DNA of 64,000 bases from Roseomonas indoligenes (GCF_017813365.1 NZ_JAGIZA010000005.1:1-64000); one strand, 5' to 3'. Counted from the first letter of the stretch, positions 5,682-15,817 are shown. Notes: generated from the letters alone by a model not told the origin. Translations and numbers: made by a program.

Positions 5682-8336
5682 TCAGGCAGCGGTGGCCTGC
5701 TGGCGGAACGTCACCAGCTGGTTTGCCCTGCGGTACGGCTTGCCCACCTCGTCCGGCAGGTTCTCGGCCGGGTCCATGCCGGCCACGTAGCGGTACGAGG
5801 CGAGGGTCAGCCCGTCGTCGCTGTCCTCGATGAAGGTCAGCCCACCAGCCGCAGCCGCCGAACCCGCAGTAACCCAGGGCGCCTCGTTCGGCGTGCGGTT
5901 CACCGTGAGGCGTACGGTCGCGGCGCCGACGATCTCCACAGCGGAGATGGTCAGGCCACCAAGGCTGTCGCTGACCGCGAAGCCCCTGTTCGGGTAGTTT
6001 GCGGGATTGACACGTGTCCAGCTGTCGAACGGGCGCGCCCAGCGGATCGGGGCACGCCGCGGCGAAAGGCCGATCAGGATCTCGCGGCCGCGCCAGGCGA
6101 TGGAGACCGGGCGCAGCGGCTCCCAGCCGCGCCCAAGGTTCAGCACCTCGTGCAGCACCTCGGCATCCTTCTCGCCGCCGGTGCCGTGGCCATTTGCCGC
6201 GGGGTGCTCGTCGGTGCCGGACTGCTGGTAGTTCCCGAAAGGCTGACTGACGACGACATAGGGCGAGCGCTCTGCCGCCAGCATCTGCCCCTGAGACACG
6301 CCGTTCTGGAAGGTGTCCTGCTGGTAGCCGCCCGAGGTCTGGTGCAACACGAAGAGAGGTGGATAGGCGTTGTCCGTGAGTGGCATCTGGTAGGTGATCC
6401 AGTTCGCCACGCGCTGGAGAACACCGGCGCAGTACGCTTCCGCCGTGTTGGCCAGCCCTGCCCCGGCGACGTTCGCCTGCCCCTGATCCTGCAGGACCGC
6501 TGGCACGACGAGGGGCTTGCCCTGCGCACTCGCGGCAGCCCGGGCGGCGGCATAGATCTGGCTGTTGTAGGTCCAAAGGTTCTGCTCGTCGCCCGGCCGG
6601 GGCGGCGCCCCGTAGGCAAGCTGCTCCAGCGAGACACCAGGGAAGCCGAGTGCCTGAGAGGCGAGCACCCGCTCCGTGCTGGTGAGCGGCACGCCACGCA
6701 TGGCGCAGTCGAGGCGGCGCAGGGCATGGATCGCGCCCACCTGGTAGAACTCGGACGCTGGCGTGGATACGAGATCGTGGAAGGCGGCGTCGGTCGCCGG
6801 CACTGCCGTTGGGCCGCCAAGGGTGAAGCGGGGGCTCGTGCCCACCATTAGGCAGCCGGGGGTAACCGTCCGGGTAATGCCCGGCCCGGAGCCCCCGCCA
6901 TTGGCGAAGCTCTGCCCGTCGCCGGGAATGAAGTTCACCGCGCCGTTGAGGATTGGCTGGGTCCGCGCCTTGGGAGCTGCGCGCAGCGTCTCGGCCCGAC
7001 CCAGGGCTGTGGCGTCAAAAGCGGCAATCTCGCCGAAGGTGAAGGTGGTGCTGCTCCCACCACCGGACCCGCCGGAGCTGCCGCCTAGGGAAATCGGGAT
7101 GATGTTCCCAAACTCGTCCGAGAGGCCGATCTGGTAATCCGTCGCGGCGTTCTGAGAGAGCGTGACACCGCCGATGCGCGCCCGGCCGCTGGGCAGCAGC
7201 TCGACGGCGCCGCCGCTGCCAAACCGCCCCACAGTCACGGTGCCGTCCGCGGCCTGCTGGATCAGGGCGCCGGCCATGTAAAACAGCTTCCCATCGCCGG
7301 ATAGCTCCAGGCCGACGTTGCCGTTCACGTCCTTCACGACGAGGCTGGCAGGGTCGTTGTTCGACCGTGAGACCATCGCCAGCAGGTCGGCCAACGTGAG
7401 GCCCTGGTAGGTCCAGGCCCCCGATAGGTACTGGTAGAGCCCGCGGTCGGTCCCTGTGCCGTAGACGTTACCCAGGGCGCCTGCTGCCGGCGTTGGGGTG
7501 CTCGCCTGAAGCGCGGTGAGGGTCAGCGCCATCCGGGCGGCGTTGACCACCGCGGCGGCCGTGTTGTTGGCGGCGTCCTGGGCGGCGGCGACATAGGGCT
7601 GCGCGAGGCCAGCGACGACAGGCGGCGCCTGGACGGCAAGTTCACCCTCGACCGCGGGCGGCACCTGCGCCCCGACCTGACCGGCCACAGCGGCCGGCAG
7701 CCCCGCGGCGGTATCCGCCACCTCCTGCCGGGATAGCTCCACGGCTTGAGCGTCGTTGTCCACCTGCTCAACCAGCGGCGCGACGGCCTGCCGGTTGTCC
7801 TCCCAGAACTCCTCCACCGGTATGAAGCGGGGCTGCGTCACCCCGTCCTCATCGTCCTGCCCGATCAGAAGGCCCTCGGTGCCCGTGCGCGGGGCGGCCG
7901 CTTGCACGTCCTTGAACAGGGTCACGTCGAAGGGCCGGTTGCCCGGAGCCGCGAGGACACCCTCGGAGCCGCCCAGCGTCGGCGACGCCACGTTCGGCCC
8001 GCTCGCCCGCAGCCAGGCCACCGTCTCCGCCGGGCGCGGCTCCTCGCACTCGACGTGCATGGTCCAGTCGCCGGACGGCCCCACGAAGATCTCGGCGCTG
8101 TACCGCCCCGTGGCGGCATGGCCGATCTCGTCCTCGTCCAGGGTGATGGCCGCGCCGTCCGGCCGGTACTGGCGCACACGCAGGCCGGACACGTCCACGG
8201 GCTGCCCCGTGGCCGTGTTCCGCGCCTCAATGGTGAGCAGCAGGGTGGTGCCGGTGGAGCAGCTGAAGGGCAGCCCCGTGTAGGCCGCACCGAAGAACGC
8301 GCGCAGCGTCACATGCACCGGGAGGGCTCCCGACAT
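5682..8336 (-). CDS. Tailspike with SGNH/sialate O-acetylesterase-like domain
   Basis: 884 residues from ATG at 8336, preceded by TTGGAG; an upstream GTG overlaps that ribosome site and is less likely. Domains: a beta-sandwich N-terminus (about 1-125) as in tail attachment domains, a helical Ala/Val-rich stalk (190-280), a beta-rich neck (295-415), a GGSSGGSGGG linker (about 418-428), then an esterase domain. The esterase carries the block-I motif GDGQS (Ser 476) and a late DEHP (Asp 709, His 711), the triad pattern of SASA/CE6 esterases that remove acetyl groups from surface polysaccharide. The C-terminal 140 residues look like a carbohydrate-binding sandwich. Likely deacetylates host capsule or LPS during adsorption. 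Confidence 0.75.
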   Translation of the reverse strand: MSGALPVHVTLRAFFGAAYTGLPFSCSTGTTLLLTIEARNTATGQPVDVSGLRVRQYRPDGAAITLDEDEIGHAATGRYSAEIFVGPSGDWTMHVECEEPRPAETVAWLRASGPNVASPTLGGSEGVLAAPGNRPFDVTLFKDVQAAAPRTGTEGLLIGQDDEDGVTQPRFIPVEEFWEDNRQAVAPLVEQVDNDAQAVELSRQEVADTAAGLPAAVAGQVGAQVPPAVEGELAVQAPPVVAGLAQPYVAAAQDAANNTAAAVVNAARMALTLTALQASTPTPAAGALGNVYGTGTDRGLYQYLSGAWTYQGLTLADLLAMVSRSNNDPASLVVKDVNGNVGLELSGDGKLFYMAGALIQQAADGTVTVGRFGSGGAVELLPSGRARIGGVTLSQNAATDYQIGLSDEFGNIIPISLGGSSGGSGGGSSTTFTFGEIAAFDATALGRAETLRAAPKARTQPILNGAVNFIPGDGQSFANGGGSGPGITRTVTPGCLMVGTSPRFTLGGPTAVPATDAAFHDLVSTPASEFYQVGAIHALRRLDCAMRGVPLTSTERVLASQALGFPGVSLEQLAYGAPPRPGDEQNLWTYNSQIYAAARAAASAQGKPLVVPAVLQDQGQANVAGAGLANTAEAYCAGVLQRVANWITYQMPLTDNAYPPLFVLHQTSGGYQQDTFQNGVSQGQMLAAERSPYVVVSQPFGNYQQSGTDEHPAANGHGTGGEKDAEVLHEVLNLGRGWEPLRPVSIAWRGREILIGLSPRRAPIRWARPFDSWTRVNPANYPNRGFAVSDSLGGLTISAVEIVGAATVRLTVNRTPNEAPWVTAGSAAAAGGLTFIEDSDDGLTLASYRYVAGMDPAENLPDEVGKPYRRANQLVTFRQQATAA

Positions 8337-8363
8337 GCCTTGCACTCCAAGTTGTGGGGTGGG

Positions 8364-9317
8364 CTAGAGGATCTTGATCGAGGCCACGCGCTTGGTCAGC
8401 GCTGCGAGCGATACCTGCAGATCGAGGATGGCCTTACCCTGATCCTGGATGGTCTTGGCCTGCGCCTGGATGGTCGCCACGGCCAGCGGCATCATCTTCG
8501 ATAGGTCCATGGCCCACATGCGAAATTCCGGGCCGCCCTGGCCGTCCACGTCACTGTCGCCGGGCGTCACCGCTTCCGGGAAGACGGCGTAGACCTCCTG
8601 GGCGAAGAAGCCGGTGGCCTTCTCGCCGTTGCTCTTCCAGCGGAACCGACGGGGGCGCAGTTGGAGGAGCAGCGCAGGATCCACGTCACCGTCCTCATCC
8701 TTCAGCCGCCGGTCGGAGGTGGTGTTGTAGGAGGTCGCCGTGGCCGTGGTGGTGATGGTGCCGACGAGCCCGCCGTAGCTGGTGAACAGCGCCGCGTTGC
8801 CGCCAGCGGTGAGGGCCACATTGACGTTGAGTGGCGCGGTCGTGCTGGAGGAGAGGAAGGCCGAGCCCTGCGAGGTCAGCGTGGCGCCCTTCTGGTCACC
8901 AAGCCCCTGCGACCCCGGCACATCCTGGACGGTGTTCACCCGGAGAGTGCCTGGCACTGCCAGGCTGCCGTCCGTCTCGAAGATCGGCGTGCGGTCCGCG
9001 TGAACCGTCAGGTAGATAAAGCGCGTACCCGCCGGCCAGTTCACGGCCGAGGTGCCGTTTGAACCGCCCTTGATCTGCGCGCGGGTGATCGTGGCCGGAC
9101 TTCCCGCGGTGTAGATGCCCTCCGCTTCCTCGTACATCGTCGGCGCCGTAAGGCTGTCCACCACCTCGATCATGACGCGCGAGCCGGATGCGATGCCTGC
9201 TTCCGCCAAGGTGCGGAAGGTGGCCGCGGCCGCGCTGCCCGAGAGCTGGTAGGTCCCGGTCCCGGTCGTCGTCGTCGTCAGCAGGACGCGGTTGCCGGTC
9301 CGCAGCGCGATACCCAT
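8364..9317 (-). CDS. Tail fibre protein with C-terminal S74 intramolecular chaperone
   Basis: 317 residues. A beta-rich fibre domain (1-195) is followed by the peptidase S74 (endosialidase-type) domain: TSDRRLKDE (Ser 201, Lys 206), then FRWK and TGFFAQEVYAVFPEAV, and a coiled coil at about 278-312 ending the protein. In this family the chaperone domain helps the fibre trimerise and is cut off by itself at the Ser of the SDxRxK motif. The key Ser and Lys are present, so self-cleavage is expected. The gene sits between the tail tip and tailspike genes. Confidence 0.85.
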   Translation of the reverse strand: MGIALRTGNRVLLTTTTTGTGTYQLSGSAAAATFRTLAEAGIASGSRVMIEVVDSLTAPTMYEEAEGIYTAGSPATITRAQIKGGSNGTSAVNWPAGTRFIYLTVHADRTPIFETDGSLAVPGTLRVNTVQDVPGSQGLGDQKGATLTSQGSAFLSSSTTAPLNVNVALTAGGNAALFTSYGGLVGTITTTATATSYNTTSDRRLKDEDGDVDPALLLQLRPRRFRWKSNGEKATGFFAQEVYAVFPEAVTPGDSDVDGQGGPEFRMWAMDLSKMMPLAVATIQAQAKTIQDQGKAILDLQVSLAALTKRVASIKIL

Positions 9318-10091
9318 TCAGAGGTCCTCCTGGAAGGTGATGTGTGCCGTGAACAGGCGGTGGCTGGGCTGCGCGGGCGGCGGCGGGGTCGCGAACTTGC
9401 CGAACATCGCGTGCCGGAAGTCGCTATTCAGAGGCGAGATGAAGGCCTGTCGGGTGGTGCCGAGAGCGAGGCCGGCATCATCCAGTGCGAAGGCCTCGTC
9501 CTCCGTGAGATAGGCGAGGTCAAAATCCAGGGTGCGATAGGTCGCGCCCCTTTGGGCATTAGACACTCCGGACACCGGCGCGCGCTCGATGGTTCCCGCA
9601 TCACCAACCCCACGCTGCCATCCGAAGGCAATGCCCTTTGCCGGCACGAGCGCGTCGCCCGCCCAGATGCGGCCCAGCTGTAAGTAAGGGTCGCCGGCCA
9701 CCCCGCTGAAGGAGAACTGCACGTAGCGGGCGGTCAGAGCCGCCGGCAGAAGGAGGCCCACCACACCCCGGCGAAGGTCGAGCGACAGGGAGCCACGGTT
9801 CAGCACCTCGCTGCTGCCGATGCCCACATTGCTGAGGCGCACGCGCCAGGCCGCGCCCGTGCCGGGCAGGACCCCGTCCCGCGGCGCGCCGATCCCGAAG
9901 AGGCGCAGCGGAACCTGCGTGCCGAGGTCGAGGCCCACTGAGTGGGTCACCGCCCCGCCCGTGTTGCTGCGCCACACCTCGCCGATGGTCGGCGTCAGCA
10001 GCGACTGGACGCCCAGCCCCGAGGCCTCCGAGGACGCGGACAAGCTCACGCCCGCGGCCTCGGCCGCGTTGCGCCACGCGATCACCGCCAT
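9318..10091 (-). CDS. Phage tail tip protein of unknown fold
   Basis: 257 residues, soluble and beta-rich, with a discoidin-like run in the first 150 residues (DLGTQVPLRLFGIG, RYVQFSFSGV). The C-terminal part (ATYRTLDFDLAYLTEDEAF) is reminiscent of tail proteins that follow the tape measure in alphaproteobacterial siphoviruses. It abuts the fibre gene and lies two bases from the hub gene, so all are probably co-transcribed. A discoidin-like fold is a guess from residue pattern only. Confidence 0.6.
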   Translation of the reverse strand: MAVIAWRNAAEAAGVSLSASSEASGLGVQSLLTPTIGEVWRSNTGGAVTHSVGLDLGTQVPLRLFGIGAPRDGVLPGTGAAWRVRLSNVGIGSSEVLNRGSLSLDLRRGVVGLLLPAALTARYVQFSFSGVAGDPYLQLGRIWAGDALVPAKGIAFGWQRGVGDAGTIERAPVSGVSNAQRGATYRTLDFDLAYLTEDEAFALDDAGLALGTTRQAFISPLNSDFRHAMFGKFATPPPPAQPSHRLFTAHITFQEDL

Positions 10092-10093
10092 GC

Positions 10094-11803
10094 CTACCCC
10101 CAGAGATCCAACGTGAGGCGGTCGCCGCGGGCCGAGATGCCCCGCAGGATCAGCGTCCGCCCACCGCGCAGTGCCGCAATGCCCGGCCAGGTCAGCCGCA
10201 CGGGCTGGCCCGGCTCCATCACCGACCAGAAGCGCCAGGCCTGATCCGGGCGGATCGCCACCCGCCAGGACCGCCGCGCCGTGCCGTGCAGGTCCATGAG
10301 CCGCACCGCGAAGGCCTGCGCGTCCGTCACGTCATCGAAGGCGCTGGCCACCACCGGCCCGTCCTGTGCGCCCGGATAGGCGCTCTGGACCACCGGCCGG
10401 TACTCGGTCGCCGTCTGCGAAGCCTGCCCGTAGATCGCGCGGTCCGCGTCGCTCACGCTTCCGGCCAGGGCCTCGCCGTCCTGCGTCACCCCGAGCGTGC
10501 GGTAGCCCACCTGGGCCCGCCACCACGGCGCCTGTGCGGCGTCCACCTCCTCGGGCGGCCCCGCCAGCATGAAGGGCTCCAGCAGGATGGAGGGGCCGAC
10601 GATCTCCGGTGGCAGCAGCTGCGAGCCACGGAACCGGCCCAGGGTGTCCGCGCCCCACCAGCCACCCACGCCGGCGGCCAGGGTCTCCAGGGCGGCGGCG
10701 ACCGTCTGCCCCGTGGCATCGAGCCGAACCTCGCCCACCGGCCAGTCGTAGAAGGAGACGGCCTGGGCCCGGTCGGGCGTCACCCCGCCCCGGGTCCGCA
10801 GCAGGTCCTCCGCGATCGCGGCGGCCGTGCCGAGGTAGACCCCGGCAGGCGTCGCGCCGCGGAAGTCCACCGTGAGGGACGAGGTGGTGCTGCCGAGCCG
10901 GAGCCAGCCGGCCGCGTTGCAGGTCACATAGGTGCCGGCGGCCACCACCGCAGCGGCGAGCGCCGCAAGGGTCGGCAGATCGCCGGCATAACCGTAGGCG
11001 CCGCCGCGCCCGCGCACCGCCAGCACCCCGCTGATCGGCCCGTCGTGCAGGTGCGCCGCCAACAAGCTCGGCACGATGATCGAGGGCTGGGCGTTGCGGT
11101 GGATGCCGTAGCGGAGGGGCTTGGCCTGCCCGGCCATCTCCGCCGTGCCCTCCCACATGCCGGTGCCGGCGTAGGTGGAAGACGCCGGCATGGTCAGGTC
11201 TGCCGCCGCGCCGCCCAGGGGTAGGCGAAGGCGGGCGGTGCCCTGGGCCAGGCGATCGACCCTGAAGGCGCCGACGGTCGAGAACTCTAACCGGGCTGCC
11301 CGTCGGCCGGCACGGTACGGGCCGCGCAGCACCGTCAGGCGGCGGCCCGCAAGGCGCCAGTCCGTCGTCAGGCTGTCCAGCGCGCCGTCGCCGTTGGCCA
11401 GCAGGATCTCGCCCGCATTCACCTCCGCCCGGCGGACCTCCGTCGGATAGATCGGGATCGCCCGCTCGATCGTGGGCGGCTCCAACAGCCGCGCCGGCCA
11501 GAGCTGGTTCGGGGCGTCCGGGTCGGTCGGCTCCCCGATCCACCCCCGGTCGCTGTAGCGCAGCATCGGCAGGACCGGCTCGGCGGTCACTGGCAGGGCG
11601 AAGGCTCCGACCGGCAGGCCGGCGGTTATGGCGAAGGGGACCGGCGTGGGCGGCCCCGCGGCGGGGCGCTCCACGGCGATGGCCCAGATCGGGTCTACCG
11701 CGCCGGCGCCAACCAGCACGGTGCCGGGCACGGGATCTGGGATGGCGGGCTGCCACAGCGCCCCGATCGGGGCCGCCGCGACCGGTGCGAGGCCGAGCGT
11801 CAT
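10094..11803 (-). CDS. Tail tip / baseplate hub protein
   Basis: 569 residues, overlapping the tape measure stop by four bases (ATGA). The middle is rich in short beta segments and Gly turns, and the C-terminus ends in strand-rich motifs (RLTWPGIAALRGGRTLILRGI, split by turns) typical of hub proteins that cap the tail tube. Size and place directly after the tape measure are the main evidence. No enzymatic motif was seen. Confidence 0.6.
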   Translation of the reverse strand: MTLGLAPVAAAPIGALWQPAIPDPVPGTVLVGAGAVDPIWAIAVERPAAGPPTPVPFAITAGLPVGAFALPVTAEPVLPMLRYSDRGWIGEPTDPDAPNQLWPARLLEPPTIERAIPIYPTEVRRAEVNAGEILLANGDGALDSLTTDWRLAGRRLTVLRGPYRAGRRAARLEFSTVGAFRVDRLAQGTARLRLPLGGAAADLTMPASSTYAGTGMWEGTAEMAGQAKPLRYGIHRNAQPSIIVPSLLAAHLHDGPISGVLAVRGRGGAYGYAGDLPTLAALAAAVVAAGTYVTCNAAGWLRLGSTTSSLTVDFRGATPAGVYLGTAAAIAEDLLRTRGGVTPDRAQAVSFYDWPVGEVRLDATGQTVAAALETLAAGVGGWWGADTLGRFRGSQLLPPEIVGPSILLEPFMLAGPPEEVDAAQAPWWRAQVGYRTLGVTQDGEALAGSVSDADRAIYGQASQTATEYRPVVQSAYPGAQDGPVVASAFDDVTDAQAFAVRLMDLHGTARRSWRVAIRPDQAWRFWSVMEPGQPVRLTWPGIAALRGGRTLILRGISARGDRLTLDLWG

Positions 11804-14800
11804 GCCGCGCGCAGCCGGGTGGTGACCAGCTCGTCACGGAGCCGCGTGACCTCGCCGCGCAGCGCTGCCACCTCATCCGTCAGCGGGTTCAGCGCCGAGA
11901 CCACCCGGTCCAGCGACCCACCGAAGGCCGGCAGGTCGAGGGATGCACCCAGGCCACGGAGCTGCCCGGTCACAGACTGGCGGAAGAACGCGCCCTGCGC
12001 TCCGTCACCGAGGAGGGCCGATCCCGCGGACAGCAGGGTATCAGCCGCGCCCGTCACCCGCCCGATGTCGACGCCACCGATCCCCGCCGCCCGCGCCTTG
12101 GAGAGCTCGTCCGCGAACCCCTGCTGGGCGGAGAGGAAGGCGTTCTGAGGCGAGGCCCCGGAGACGCTGAGGCCGTTGATGTAGTCCACCAGCGTGCCCT
12201 GGACCGAGCTGACCCGCGACAGTGCGCTCTGCTGCTTGCCGAGGCTGTCCAGCTCGTTCTGCCGCTTCGTGGCAGCCTCCTGGGCCGCCGCCGCGTCCTT
12301 CTCCGCCTGGGTCTTCGCGCGCATCGCGTCGATGTTGAGCTGCGTCACCTGGTTGAAGATGCGAGAGCTCTCCGCGATCTCCCCGAAGCTGGCGTTCGTG
12401 TCCTCCAGCGCGCGCTGCATGGTCCGCCATTCGCCGAAGCGCTGGACGGCGTAGCCCGCAATTTCGGCCTCCGGGTCCTTGGTGGCCTGAAGGTATGAGA
12501 GCCGGAGGTTGTCGTTGATCGCGCCCTTCGACGCCTCGCGGTCCTCGAACGCCCGAGTGGTCTGGCGCTCCAGCGCGAGCCGTTGCATGTCCTGCACGGC
12601 GTTGTACCCGGCCTCGGCCTTCGCGGTCTCGGTGCTGCCGTAGCCGAGATCCTTGATCTGCTGCTGCAGGGTGGTCAGTCCGGAGGCGCGCTGCAGGTCG
12701 AACTGCTTGAGGGAGACGCTGGTCATGTCGTCGCCGCGCAGGCCAGCGGCGGTCACGTCGAAGCCCTGCAGGATGTTGGCGTAGCTCGCGCTGCGGGCCT
12801 TCTCCAGCGCGGCGAGCTGCTCGTCCTTGGCCGAGGTGATCGGCTTCAGCGAAAGCCCGTACTTGGTCGCCTTGTCGATCGCGTCGGCATAGGACTGGTT
12901 CAGCGCGTCGATGGACTGCTCGTAGGCCGTGACCTTGACCGGGTCCAGTGCCTTGTCGAAGACGTTATACACGTCCTTGGTCCACTGCAGCGCGTCCAGC
13001 AGGCCCTTGCTCTCGCTGCCCGTACCCAGAGTGTTGATGACGGTCGAGAGGTTGCCGGTGAACTGGTCCTTGTTCTGAGCAATGGTGTAGCGGGTCGCCT
13101 GCTCCACGAGCTTGGCAATCCCGTCGTCGTCGCGGTCGTAGCGGTACTCGGTGCTGCCATCCCCGAGCTTGATGCCGTCGCGGTCGCCCACGGACACCAC
13201 CAAGGAGCCACGAGCGTTGAAGCCGAAGGTCTGACCGATCTTGTCGGCCACCCCCTGAAGCTGCAGGCCGATCTGATCCGCGGCCTTGCGATTTTCCTCG
13301 CTGTAGCGCGCGCCAGTGAGGCCGCCGAACTCGGCGGAGTTGTCCGACAAGTCGAGTGAGGCCGTGCCCGTCCGGTCGGAGGGCTTCTGGGCGGGAAGGA
13401 GCATGGCCACGACGGCCGCGATCGCCGCGACGTAGGGAGCCACCGCCGCGACGGAGCCCAGGGCAGCCGTCGCGCCAGCACTGAGCCCAAGCGTACCAGC
13501 ACTGCCTGCAGCAAGGCTCGCCGCTCCACCCACGATGCCAGCGGTGCCGCTGACAACGTTTGCCGCGCCCTTGAGGCCGCCCTGTTGGATGCCGGAGTAA
13601 ATGCCAAATGCGCCGCCAGCGACACCCAGGGCGCCGAGGCCGGCCTGACCGATGGTGAGCGTGTTCGCATTGCCAGTGAAGGCCGCCGTGGGGTCAGCCG
13701 CGCTGAAAGGACCGAAGGCTGGCGCCTGCTGGGTGAAAACGGGGGTGTCGAGGAAGCCCGCGACGTTCGTCTGAAGGACACCATCCACGCGGGACAGCAT
13801 GCCACCCTGAAACGAGTACCCCGGCTCCAAGATGCTCGGTCCGCCGTTGCCGAACAGGCTCCCGCCGAGCTTCGACAGGCTGCCAGCCTGCTCGAGATAG
13901 CCCGTCTTACTGGCGGCGCCGCCGGTGGCCTGCGCGATGGAACCAATAGAATTCCCCGAGGAGCCGGCAATGGAGAACAGCCCGCCCGACGACGATCCGC
14001 CGCCGAAGACGCCCTGCACAGCCCCGATGATCGGCATGATGATGGGACGGGCAGCCGCTTCGAACACGAGCTTCGCCAGGGTGGCGAGCGCCGTCTTTTC
14101 CAGGCTCTTCCAGGTCTGCTCCCAGCTGGACTTCTGATTGGTCATCAGGTCCGCGAAGGTGTTTCCTGCATAGTCAGAGATGCGCTCGTAGGTGCGCTCG
14201 GCGTCGCGCTCCTGCTTCTCGTTGGCCTGCTTCCACTCCCGCGCGGAGTTCTCGCTGGCCCTCTTGTCGGCCGCCTGGCGCTGGTCGATCCCTGACTTCA
14301 GCCGCTCCGCCAGCCGATCATCGAAGGTGCCAATGGAATAGAGGCCCGTGCGGGGGTTAAGCGTCGCGTCGCTGTAGAGTTCCGCCTGGACCCGGCGCGC
14401 CGCCTCCAACTCCCTGTTGGCCTCGCGCTGCGCGGCCGTCATGCGCGTGGAGCTGTCGGTCAGCTTCTTCAGCGCATCGTTGCGGTCATCCTCCGCGAGG
14501 CGGGTCAGGCGGGTGGCCTCGGCCTGCTCGATCTCGCCCCGCGCCAGCGCGCTGTTGATGACGTTTACCCGCGCCGCGTACTGCTCGCGGGCCTGGGCCG
14601 CCTTGTCGAGGCCGCGGATGTCATCGACGCTTCCTGGCGACACACGGGGCGCGTCGGGGCCGAACTGCTCCGTTCCCACCACGCCGGCGCGGTCCAGCCG
14701 GCCGAGCGCGTCACGCAGCTGACCAGCCTCGCGGTCCGCCGCCTGCATCTCGCTCCGGAGGGTCCGCACCGTGACGATCGCGCGCGCCTCGCGGTCCCGG

Positions 14801-15774
14801 TCGGCGTCGCTCTCGGCGCGGTAATAGGGGCCGTTGGGGCGGTTGATGTCGCCGAGGTACTGCTCTTCGTCAGCGAGGCGCCGCGCCAGCTCCTGCCGGC
14901 CTGCCGAGATTTCCTCAAGGCGGTTCTGGGATCGCAGGCGCAACTCGCCGCGCTGGATGTTCGCCAGGTTCGCCGCGCGCTCGGCCGCGGTCAGGAACAG
15001 GTCGTTGACCTGCTGGAGCGTTTGAGCGGTCACCTTGGCGCTCGCCGACATGGCGTCCAGGGCGGTCTGGCCGCGCTGCCGCGCCTCGTCGGCCGCGTCA
15101 CCGGTTCCCAGGAACTTCGCCGCGAGCGTGCCCACCATCAGTACGGCGCCGGCGATGGCACCTGTCGGGCCGAAGGCGCCGAGCAGCTGCGCACCCTGCA
15201 CGCCGAACGCGTTCAGCGCATCGCCACCCATCGAGATCTGGGTGGCGAGGTCCTGGATCTGGAAGGAGGCCTGCCCGAGGCCGCTCCGAAGCTTGTCCAT
15301 CCGGTTCACGGCGTTGTCGTTCGCCGCCGCAACCGCTGCGGCAGGGGCAACGACGGACTGCATCTGGTCGGCTAGGCGCTGGTAGCCGGCCGCAGCGAGG
15401 GCGGTAGCCCTTTCCTCGCGGCTCAGGCCCTGAACGGCGCGCTCGGCCGCAAGCTCACGTGCCCGCGCGCCCTGGGCGAGGATGGTGGCGAGACGCTCCT
15501 GGGAGACACCCTCCCGGCGGGCGGCCTCCTCGGCCTGGGTCATGCGCTCCGTGACCCGCGCAGTGGCCCGCTCGATGTTCTGCATCGCCCGGTCCATGGG
15601 CGAAAGCGACCGGGCCAGGTCATCAAAGGTGCGGTTGGTACGGGTGATGCGCTGGTCGGCCTGCTCAATGGCGACGCCGGCCCCCTGGGCAGCCGCCTCG
15701 ATCTGGGCCAGCCCTTGGGCAGCCTGGGTCGCGACCACCTCGGGCGCGTAGGTCAGGCTGGCCAAGGCCGTCAT
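11800..15774 (-). CDS. Tail tape measure protein
   Basis: 1,324 residues, by far the largest phage protein, as expected for the ruler that sets siphovirus tail length. Residues 1-560 are mostly long charged helices (e.g. RNRTFDDLARSLSPMDRA) with a hydrophobic stretch near 190-215. A Gly/Ala/Val-rich hydrophobic block follows at about 720-805 (VAGGAFGIYSGIQQGG, YVAAIAAVVAMLLP), the segment thought to enter the host membrane. Helical coiled coil resumes at about 950-1290. ATG at 15774 follows GGAGGG. It overlaps the hub gene and is preceded by a hairpin at 15791-15817. Confidence 0.9.
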   Translation of the reverse strand: MTALASLTYAPEVVATQAAQGLAQIEAAAQGAGVAIEQADQRITRTNRTFDDLARSLSPMDRAMQNIERATARVTERMTQAEEAARREGVSQERLATILAQGARARELAAERAVQGLSREERATALAAAGYQRLADQMQSVVAPAAAVAAANDNAVNRMDKLRSGLGQASFQIQDLATQISMGGDALNAFGVQGAQLLGAFGPTGAIAGAVLMVGTLAAKFLGTGDAADEARQRGQTALDAMSASAKVTAQTLQQVNDLFLTAAERAANLANIQRGELRLRSQNRLEEISAGRQELARRLADEEQYLGDINRPNGPYYRAESDADRDREARAIVTVRTLRSEMQAADREAGQLRDALGRLDRAGVVGTEQFGPDAPRVSPGSVDDIRGLDKAAQAREQYAARVNVINSALARGEIEQAEATRLTRLAEDDRNDALKKLTDSSTRMTAAQREANRELEAARRVQAELYSDATLNPRTGLYSIGTFDDRLAERLKSGIDQRQAADKRASENSAREWKQANEKQERDAERTYERISDYAGNTFADLMTNQKSSWEQTWKSLEKTALATLAKLVFEAAARPIIMPIIGAVQGVFGGGSSSGGLFSIAGSSGNSIGSIAQATGGAASKTGYLEQAGSLSKLGGSLFGNGGPSILEPGYSFQGGMLSRVDGVLQTNVAGFLDTPVFTQQAPAFGPFSAADPTAAFTGNANTLTIGQAGLGALGVAGGAFGIYSGIQQGGLKGAANVVSGTAGIVGGAASLAAGSAGTLGLSAGATAALGSVAAVAPYVAAIAAVVAMLLPAQKPSDRTGTASLDLSDNSAEFGGLTGARYSEENRKAADQIGLQLQGVADKIGQTFGFNARGSLVVSVGDRDGIKLGDGSTEYRYDRDDDGIAKLVEQATRYTIAQNKDQFTGNLSTVINTLGTGSESKGLLDALQWTKDVYNVFDKALDPVKVTAYEQSIDALNQSYADAIDKATKYGLSLKPITSAKDEQLAALEKARSASYANILQGFDVTAAGLRGDDMTSVSLKQFDLQRASGLTTLQQQIKDLGYGSTETAKAEAGYNAVQDMQRLALERQTTRAFEDREASKGAINDNLRLSYLQATKDPEAEIAGYAVQRFGEWRTMQRALEDTNASFGEIAESSRIFNQVTQLNIDAMRAKTQAEKDAAAAQEAATKRQNELDSLGKQQSALSRVSSVQGTLVDYINGLSVSGASPQNAFLSAQQGFADELSKARAAGIGGVDIGRVTGAADTLLSAGSALLGDGAQGAFFRQSVTGQLRGLGASLDLPAFGGSLDRVVSALNPLTDEVAALRGEVTRLRDELVTTRLRAA

Positions 15775-15790
15775 GCTCTACCCTCCATAT

Positions 15791-15817
15791 GAGAAGGGCG
15801 CCCCGGATGGGACGCCC
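15791..15817 (-). terminator. Hairpin upstream of the tape measure gene
   Basis: On the minus strand GGGCGTCCC pairs with GGGGCGCCC across a four-base loop and is followed by TTCTC. It would weaken or end leftward transcription from the tail-chaperone side before the tape measure. The U-run is short, so it may be an attenuator. As at 1795, the ribosome site follows directly. Confidence 0.45.

Noticed and set aside
10332-11876. 514-codon minus-strand frame over the hub gene
   Set aside because: Arg/Gly/Pro-rich shadow of the hub gene in another frame.
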